DNA from: Enteractinococcus sp.
Lineage (GTDB): Bacteria; Actinomycetota; Actinomycetes; Actinomycetales; Micrococcaceae
Direction: 5' to 3'
Length of the DNA: 10,255 nucleotides
Assembly (NCBI GenBank): GCA_029267455.1
Contig: JAJUIX010000027.1
Location: 1-10,255 of the forward strand
The notes beneath the pieces are model-generated. The model had not been told where the DNA came from. It made no database searches and saw only the letters and a list, made by a program, of their open reading frames with translations. The position numbers and the translations under genes are program-made. Each line of letters starts with the position of its first letter. The stretch's first letter is position 1. Positions 5,264 to 10,255 of the stretch are shown piece by piece.

Positions 5264-7543
5264 ATGGCCAAAACAAAGTCCTCAGGAACCGGTGTGCTCA
5301 AAAGCAACCCCGTACTGTCGAAACTGCTTGCGTTTTTCGGTATTTCTGCACTGTTAGGGGCCCTGGGAGCTGGCATGTTGCTACCTGCCGGAATTCTCGC
5401 AGGAGCTACCGCGCAGGTTGGCACAGAGGTGCTCGACCAACTGCCTGCAGAGCTCAATGAGGAACCGATTTCTGTGCCGTCGAAAATTCTCGATCAAGAT
5501 GGCAACGAGATCGCGACCTTCTATGCTGAAGACCGCACGCCGGTAAAGCTGGAGGATATCTCCCAGCACATGATTGATGCGATCATCGCCATCGAAGACG
5601 AGCGTTTCTATGAACACTCTGGAGTCGATCCTGAAGGCCTGGCACGTGCGATGGTGCATAACGTCACTTCCGACACGCAACAGGGCGCTTCGACTCTGAC
5701 CCAGCAGTACGTCAACAACGTCTTGGTGAACTACCAAAACCTCAACGGCCTACGTACCACGGTTTCTGGGACGAAAGACATCCCCGATAAGGTTCGGGAA
5801 ATGAAACTGGCCGTGGCCATTGAAAAAGAGATGACCAAGGACGAGATCCTCGAAGGCTATCTCAACATCGTGCTGTTTTCGGGCCGTACCTACGGGGTCG
5901 AGGCCGCCTCGAGGCTCTTCTTCGACAAATCTGCGGCTGACCTGAACATCCCAGAGTCAGCACTGCTAGCAGGCTTGGTGCAGTCGCCGAATGCGCTGAA
6001 CCCGGAGACCAACCCGGAAGGCGCCACGAACAGGCGGAATCTGGTTCTGGGGAATATGCATAAGCAAGGCTTCATCACCGAGCAAGAGTATGAAGAGGCA
6101 GTGGCTTCCGAGATTGAGCTCGACATGAACCCATTGCCATCCGGTTGCTATCACGCCAAAGACGGCTTCGAATACTTCTGTGATTACGTCCAGCGTCTCA
6201 TCTTGGCTGACCCTGCGTTTGGTCCGGACCGCGAATCGCGTCAGAGCATGTTGGACCGCGCCGGACTTAAGATTACGACGACTTTGGACTCTGAGCTGCA
6301 GCAAAAGGCTGTTGAAACGGCACGCGACAATGTACCGGCGGCTGAAAACGAGGGCTTTGGTTCGGCGCTGGTGACCGTCCAACAGAACACCGGCAATATT
6401 AAAGCCATGGCTCAAAACACCGAATATGCGGTCGGTGATGAAACGGAACGCGGCGAAATATCGCTGAATTTTAACGTTGATAATCAGTGGGGTGGCGGCG
6501 GAGGATTCCAGCTCGGTTCGACCCTGAAACCCTTTGTGTTTATGGCGTGGATGGGTGCAGGCAACTCCATGCGTGACACTGTCGATGCCTCGCGCAATAA
6601 CTACGACGGCGCACGTTTCCCCGCCTACTGCCTTGACGGCGGATACGCCAAGATCGGTACGGACGGTTGGCGACCTAAGAACGCTATCCGCGATATGCAC
6701 AAGAAGATGCGCGCAGATTATGGTCTCTACTGGTCCATTAACACGGCCACCGTCGCAGCAGCTTACGCGACTGATTTGTGTGCCATCACGGATATCACCA
6801 CGGCCGCCGGGATTCATGGAGCCGGCCCTGAACAAAAGCCCTTAGATCCATCTAACCCATCGTTTGTCTTAGGCGCTTACGAAGTGTCGCCACTGACGAT
6901 GGCCAGTGCCTATTCGACGTTAGCATCGGGTGGTACCTATTGTGAGCCACGTGCGATCGAATCGATCGTGGATGCCGAGGGCAATGAATACTCGGTGCCA
7001 CCGGTTCAGTGCTCCCCCGGTGCGTTGAACGCCGACAACATTAAAGAGCTGAATAATACGCTCACCCAATTGGCTGACAAGCGTATTTCAAAGGGCGAAC
7101 TCGACTTCCCAATTGCTGGGAAAACCGGTACGAACAACTTCGAATCGTCGACCTGGTTCATTGGCTATACCTCAGAACTCTCGACCGCCTCGTGGGTAGG
7201 AAACTATCGAGGCGTTGGCCCCGAGTACACGCTGAAAGGTAAGACCATCGGCGGAACGTATTTCGAGAATGCATGGGGTTCGGAAATTGCGGGGCCCATG
7301 TGGGTCGACTACATGAAAGTTGCTGGTCCGAAGTACGAGACGAAGCCCTTCCCCGAGTTCGATGGCCCTACGGGCGATGTCAGTGTTGAAGGCACCGCTC
7401 CGAGGCCCGACGATTCCGACAGCAGCTCCTCGAATGATGAAGACTCCTCGGAGAGTTCTGATTCATCGGGTGACGAAGACGCAGAAAACAATTCCTCGGA
7501 CAATGACTCCAACGAGTCGAGCGACTCAGAAAATGACGACTAA
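5264..7543 (+). CDS. ponA: Bifunctional class A penicillin-binding protein (GT51 transglycosylase / transpeptidase), PonA2-like
   Basis: The 759-residue protein polymerises glycan strands and cross-links peptidoglycan outside the membrane. After a short cytoplasmic tail there is one membrane anchor (about 22-48). The GT51 domain (about 70-265) shows catalytic Glu111 in IEDERFYEHSGVD, GASTLTQQYVNN (141-152), KEMTKDEILEGYLN (188-201) and ESALLAGLVQSPNALNP (231-247). The transpeptidase domain (about 365-690) shows nucleophile Ser419 in STLK (419-422), SIN (491-493) and KTGT (620-623), all three active-site motifs intact. Residues about 712-759 form a low-complexity tail almost entirely of Ser, Asp, Glu and Asn; the PASTA domain known at the end of M. 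tuberculosis PonA2 is absent. A run of five glycines (410-414) precedes the SxxK motif. The start is supported by the leaderless -10 and by the anchor position. The stop overlaps the next start by one base (TAATG), indicating an operon with the phosphoesterase. Confidence 0.95.
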   Translation: MAKTKSSGTGVLKSNPVLSKLLAFFGISALLGALGAGMLLPAGILAGATAQVGTEVLDQLPAELNEEPISVPSKILDQDGNEIATFYAEDRTPVKLEDISQHMIDAIIAIEDERFYEHSGVDPEGLARAMVHNVTSDTQQGASTLTQQYVNNVLVNYQNLNGLRTTVSGTKDIPDKVREMKLAVAIEKEMTKDEILEGYLNIVLFSGRTYGVEAASRLFFDKSAADLNIPESALLAGLVQSPNALNPETNPEGATNRRNLVLGNMHKQGFITEQEYEEAVASEIELDMNPLPSGCYHAKDGFEYFCDYVQRLILADPAFGPDRESRQSMLDRAGLKITTTLDSELQQKAVETARDNVPAAENEGFGSALVTVQQNTGNIKAMAQNTEYAVGDETERGEISLNFNVDNQWGGGGGFQLGSTLKPFVFMAWMGAGNSMRDTVDASRNNYDGARFPAYCLDGGYAKIGTDGWRPKNAIRDMHKKMRADYGLYWSINTATVAAAYATDLCAITDITTAAGIHGAGPEQKPLDPSNPSFVLGAYEVSPLTMASAYSTLASGGTYCEPRAIESIVDAEGNEYSVPPVQCSPGALNADNIKELNNTLTQLADKRISKGELDFPIAGKTGTNNFESSTWFIGYTSELSTASWVGNYRGVGPEYTLKGKTIGGTYFENAWGSEIAGPMWVDYMKVAGPKYETKPFPEFDGPTGDVSVEGTAPRPDDSDSSSSNDEDSSESSDSSGDEDAENNSSDNDSNESSDSENDD

Positions 7544-8496
7544 TGTCTGAAACACTTTTTTGGCCGCGCCGGATCCTTTCTGGCGCGGCCAAAGTGTTGG
7601 CAGCCGGAGTAGTTCCTATCGCAGCCGCCACCGCCTTCGGTGCTATTTCGGCCCGCCGCTTCGGCATCCGATATGAAACTCTGCCGCTGCTGCCTCGCCG
7701 GCACCAACCGCTTCGGATATTGCACGTTGGTGATATGCACCTGGTGGCCAATGATCGCGGCAAAATAGATTTTGTTCGCGACCTGGCCGGTCTCAAGCCC
7801 GATTTTATCGTCAACACCGGCGATAATCCCGGGGGCCTCGATGCCGTCGATGATGTCCTCGAAGCTCTCGAGCCACTGCTGGAGATTCCAGGGGTATTCG
7901 TCCCGGGTTCCAATGATTTTTATGGACCGCGTTCCGCCAACCCCCTACGCTACTTGCGGGCGCCCACAACGCTCGAGACGACGGAACAGCAGCACAAAAC
8001 CATCGACGCACGTACGATGTTTTCGCATTTTATCGAGTCTGGCCAATGGCATTACGTCGGCAACCGCTCGGCCACGCTGGCTCTTCGCAACGATGTAACA
8101 CTCTCGGTTGCCGGTACGCACGACGCCCACATGCAAGCCGATAAGTGGCCCGGATTTGCTCACGTGGATGAAACCGCTGAGTCCGAGGTCCACCTGAAAT
8201 TCGCTGTCACACATGCGCCTTACCGTCGAGTGCTCGACGCAGCGGTTGCCGACGGAGCAGATATTGTTTTTGCGGGCCATACCCACGGTGGCCAAGTCGC
8301 GCTGCCAGCCTATGGGGCGATCGTATCCAACTGTGACATTCCCACTGGGTTAGCCGCAGGATTGTTTTCCTGGCGAGCCGCCGGACGTACAAGCCTCATC
8401 AATGTTACAGCCGGCATCGGGGCTTCCCCGACGGTTCCACTACGCACTTTTTGCCCACCTGAGGCCGTCGTAGTTGATCTGGTGCCCAACACCTAA
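7543..8496 (+). CDS. Membrane-anchored calcineurin-like metallophosphoesterase
   Basis: The 317-residue protein has a hydrophobic stretch at about residues 11-36, a likely membrane anchor or uncleaved signal, and then a calcineurin-like phosphoesterase domain (about 57-313). Metal-binding motifs are visible in order: GDMH (63-66, Asp64 and His66), TGDN (92-95, Asp94), GSND in place of the usual GNHD (122-125), THAP (223-226, His224) and GHTHGG (245-250, His246 and His248). The set is complete enough for a two-metal active site; the substrate is not known. The same family follows ponA2 in M. tuberculosis (Rv3683), so the linkage is old and hints at an envelope-related role, which is inference. 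The ATG overlaps the ponA stop (TAATG) and has no good Shine-Dalgarno, so it probably depends on translational coupling. Its stop is only 21 bases from the convergent purC stop. Confidence 0.88.
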   Translation: MSETLFWPRRILSGAAKVLAAGVVPIAAATAFGAISARRFGIRYETLPLLPRRHQPLRILHVGDMHLVANDRGKIDFVRDLAGLKPDFIVNTGDNPGGLDAVDDVLEALEPLLEIPGVFVPGSNDFYGPRSANPLRYLRAPTTLETTEQQHKTIDARTMFSHFIESGQWHYVGNRSATLALRNDVTLSVAGTHDAHMQADKWPGFAHVDETAESEVHLKFAVTHAPYRRVLDAAVADGADIVFAGHTHGGQVALPAYGAIVSNCDIPTGLAAGLFSWRAAGRTSLINVTAGIGASPTVPLRTFCPPEAVVVDLVPNT

Positions 8497-8517
8497 GAAG
8501 ATCGACACCGGGCGATA

Positions 8518-9420
8518 TCAGTTAAACGGTCTGCCGGTGAGACGCCGGTAGGCTTCCCGATACCGCTGCGCAGTCTTGTCGACCACGTCGTCGGGCAGCT
8601 CCGGTGGTGCCACATCCGCAGAACGATCCCAACCAGAGGCCTCAGAGTCCAACCAGTCGCGCACGAACTGTTTATCAAAAGACGCCTGCGAGGTACCAGG
8701 CTGATACGTTTCGGCATCCCAGAAACGCGACGAGTCCGGCGTGAGGACCTCGTCTCCCAGGGTGATAACCCCCTGAGCGTCGGTGCCGAACTCGACCTTG
8801 GTGTCGGCCAGAATGATACCGGCCTCCCGAGCGATACGTTCAGCCGTGGTATATAACTGTAGCGTTTTGTCACGAATCGCCTCAGCGGATTCTTTTCCGA
8901 TGCGAGCGCTCATTTCAGCAAAGGTGATGTTTTCATCGTGCTCGCCAACTTCCGCTTTACCCGAGGGGGTGAAGATTGCCGGCTCAAGCTTCGAACCGTC
9001 GGTCAGTCCCTCGGGCAGGGTGATACCGGTGACAGTTCCAGAAGTCCGATACTCTGCCAGCCCCGAGCCGGTCAAATAGCCGCGGGCAATCGCTTCGATG
9101 GGGAACATATCAAGGCGTTTGACGATCATGCCTCGTCCAGCCACCTCGGCCGGAACATCGGTGGAGACCACGTGGTTGGGCAGGTCAATCTCTTCGGCCA
9201 ACCGCTCGAACCACCACAGGGACAGCTGGGTCAGAATTTTGCCTTTATCAGGGATGCCGGGTGACAGGATGTGGTCGAATGCGGAAATCCGATCCGTGGC
9301 GACCACTAGCAGCGTCTCGGACGCGCCGGGTTCGGAATCGGCTGGTTCATACAGGTTGCGTACTTTACCCGAGTAGACGTGGCGCCAACCGGCAAGCTGT
9401 TGTGGTGCAGAATCGGTCAT
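8518..9420 (-). CDS. purC: Phosphoribosylaminoimidazole-succinocarboxamide synthase (SAICAR synthase)
   Basis: The enzyme joins CAIR and aspartate with ATP to make SAICAR in de novo purine synthesis. The 300-residue protein shows the nucleotide-binding start VYSGKVRNLYE (15-25), ATDRISAFDHIL (41-52), IPDKGKILTQLSLWWFE (56-72), the signature PIEAIARGYLTGSG (107-120), SGKAEVGEHDENI (153-165), ILADTKVEFG (203-212) and LGDEVLTPDSSRFWD (221-235). All core motifs are intact and the length is normal for the monofunctional bacterial enzyme. I chose the ATG at 9420 because the family starts just before the SGKVR motif and a Shine-Dalgarno GGGAG lies about nine bases upstream; an in-frame extension to 9564 would run into purD. 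It follows the purD stop by four bases, so the two are one operon. No terminator is visible after the stop. Confidence 0.96.
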   Translation of the reverse strand: MTDSAPQQLAGWRHVYSGKVRNLYEPADSEPGASETLLVVATDRISAFDHILSPGIPDKGKILTQLSLWWFERLAEEIDLPNHVVSTDVPAEVAGRGMIVKRLDMFPIEAIARGYLTGSGLAEYRTSGTVTGITLPEGLTDGSKLEPAIFTPSGKAEVGEHDENITFAEMSARIGKESAEAIRDKTLQLYTTAERIAREAGIILADTKVEFGTDAQGVITLGDEVLTPDSSRFWDAETYQPGTSQASFDKQFVRDWLDSEASGWDRSADVAPPELPDDVVDKTAQRYREAYRRLTGRPFN

Positions 9421-9424
9421 GGTG

Positions 9425-10255
9425 TCAGGCTCCCGGGATAGTGATTTCGCCGTTGATTGCTGCGGCGGCAATGTCGGTGCGGTAGTGGCCGTTGGGCACC
9501 GAAATTGTTTCCACTGCGCCATAGGCTTTATCTCGCGCGGTCGCGAGGTCTTGACCGGTTGCAACCACCGTCAGCAGGCGTCCACCTGAAGCCGTGAATT
9601 CTCCGGTATCACCCGCAGTGGTGCCTGCGTGCAGAATCGATACGTCTTCGAGCCTGGCGGCTTCAGCCACCCCGGTGATCTGTGCTCCGGTTTTGGGGGC
9701 AGCAGGATAGCCTTCAGAGGCCACAACGACACCAACGGCCGCGTCGTCACTGAATTTCAGGCTCGGGAAGGTCGTGCGGAGTTTGCCCTCGGTGGCAGCT
9801 TTCAGGAGCTGCCCCAGCGGAGTCTCAAGGCGTGCCAACATCGGCTGAGTTTCTGGGTCACCAAACCGAGCATTGAATTCGATGACCTGGATGCCCTTGC
9901 TCGTCACGGCCAGACCGCAGTACAGGACCCCGGTGAACGGGGTGCCGCGCTCTGCCATTTCAGCTAATACCGGGCGAGCGACTCGTTCCATGACCTCGTC
10001 AGTGAAGTCTTCGGGCAACCAGTCCAGCGGTGTGTAGGCGCCCATTCCGCCGGTGTTGGGTCCTTCGTCGTGATCAAAGACCCGTTTGAAGTCCTGGGCG
10101 GGGGCCATCGCTACCCCGTCTTTGCCATCGGCGATGACGAATACCGAAACTTCCGGGCCATCCAAGTACTCTTCGACTAATACCGGATCCCCGCCGGCAA
10201 AAATCTCCTGGCCGTGGGCGATCGCTGCGTCGCGATCAGATGTCACCACGACCCC
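9425..10255 (-). CDS. purD: Phosphoribosylamine-glycine ligase (GARS), C-terminal part (5' end outside window)
   Basis: About 276 codons of the C-terminal part are present, entering the window at GVVVTSDRDAA. The enzyme ligates glycine to 5-phosphoribosylamine with ATP, the second step of purine synthesis. Visible ATP-grasp features are VEEYLDGPEVSVFVIADG, the loop DHDEGPNTGGMGAY, and the signature VIEFNARFGDPETQ that carries metal- and ATP-binding residues. The C-terminal domain follows (about VVASEGYPAAPKTGA to the end, AINGEITIPGA). The reading frame is open to the window edge; the GTG at 10249 is an internal valine. Its TGA (9427-9425) is four bases before the purC ATG. The N-terminal domain and promoter lie beyond the window. 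Confidence 0.95.
   Translation of the reverse strand, partial: GVVVTSDRDAAIAHGQEIFAGGDPVLVEEYLDGPEVSVFVIADGKDGVAMAPAQDFKRVFDHDEGPNTGGMGAYTPLDWLPEDFTDEVMERVARPVLAEMAERGTPFTGVLYCGLAVTSKGIQVIEFNARFGDPETQPMLARLETPLGQLLKAATEGKLRTTFPSLKFSDDAAVGVVVASEGYPAAPKTGAQITGVAEAARLEDVSILHAGTTAGDTGEFTASGGRLLTVVATGQDLATARDKAYGAVETISVPNGHYRTDIAAAAINGEITIPGA

Noticed and set aside
5966..6835. 289-codon minus-strand reading frame inside ponA
   Set aside because: The opposite strand is an intact GT51/transpeptidase gene with all motifs; the antisense product resembles no protein family I know.
7380..7913. 177-codon minus-strand reading frame across the ponA-phosphoesterase junction
   Set aside because: It is antisense to two well-supported genes and is of Ser/Arg-rich shadow composition.
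9421..9564. 48-codon upstream extension of purC
   Set aside because: It overlaps the purD coding sequence, lacks family similarity, and the ATG at 9420 has a proper ribosome-binding site.
1..10255. Mobile elements, CRISPR arrays, toxin-antitoxin or defence genes
   Set aside because: Every long gene is a recognisable housekeeping or envelope gene; no transposase, integrase, repeat array or tRNA-like attachment site is seen.

Overview
The window looks like ordinary chromosome from a mid-GC actinobacterium, most likely a Micrococcales relative (Micrococcaceae-like). That placement is inferred from protein types and gene order, not from a database search. The order acs, marP, crp, RidA-family gene, DUF4177 gene, class A penicillin-binding protein, metallophosphoesterase matches in outline the Mycobacterium tuberculosis Rv3667-Rv3683 neighbourhood. 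I see no phage, insertion sequence, CRISPR, tRNA or rRNA.

Layout. Positions 1-285 hold the 3' end of acetyl-CoA synthetase (+). A perfect 19-bp hairpin (304-346) separates it from a leftward transporter operon: metP (2133-505), an NSS-family sodium-coupled transporter, and metS (508-362), a 48-residue membrane subunit that overlaps metP by 4 nt. Next on the minus strand is marP (3465-2272), a membrane-anchored periplasmic serine protease. A 309-bp divergent gap leads to crp (3775-4452, +), a GlxR/Crp-type cAMP-responsive regulator. A second 19-bp hairpin with a T-tract (4483-4529) separates crp from a leftward two-gene unit: a DUF4177 protein (5194-5027) and then a RidA-family protein (5015-4551). 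From a 69-bp divergent promoter region the bifunctional penicillin-binding protein ponA (5264-7543, +) is transcribed, with a one-base stop/start overlap into a membrane-anchored metallophosphoesterase (7543-8496, +). Converging on it from the right are purC (9420-8518) and the C-terminal part of purD (10255-9425), a tight purine operon.

Functional themes. The window combines cell-envelope functions (MarP, PonA, the linked phosphoesterase), central carbon metabolism (Acs), uptake of methionine/alanine-type amino acids (MetPS), global cAMP control (Crp) and purine synthesis (PurD, PurC). Crp-like operators can be read in front of crp itself and over the metP promoter, so Crp may control both; this is inference from motif matches. 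PonA and the DUF4177 gene both lack a Shine-Dalgarno sequence and have a -10-like hexamer placed for leaderless transcription.

I found no new multi-gene system. The points most worth a second look are the Crp half-site cluster over the metP promoter, the shortened marP-crp and DUF4177-ponA intervals compared with relatives, the acidic serine-rich PonA tail in place of a PASTA domain, and the conserved but uncharacterised DUF4177/RidA pair.
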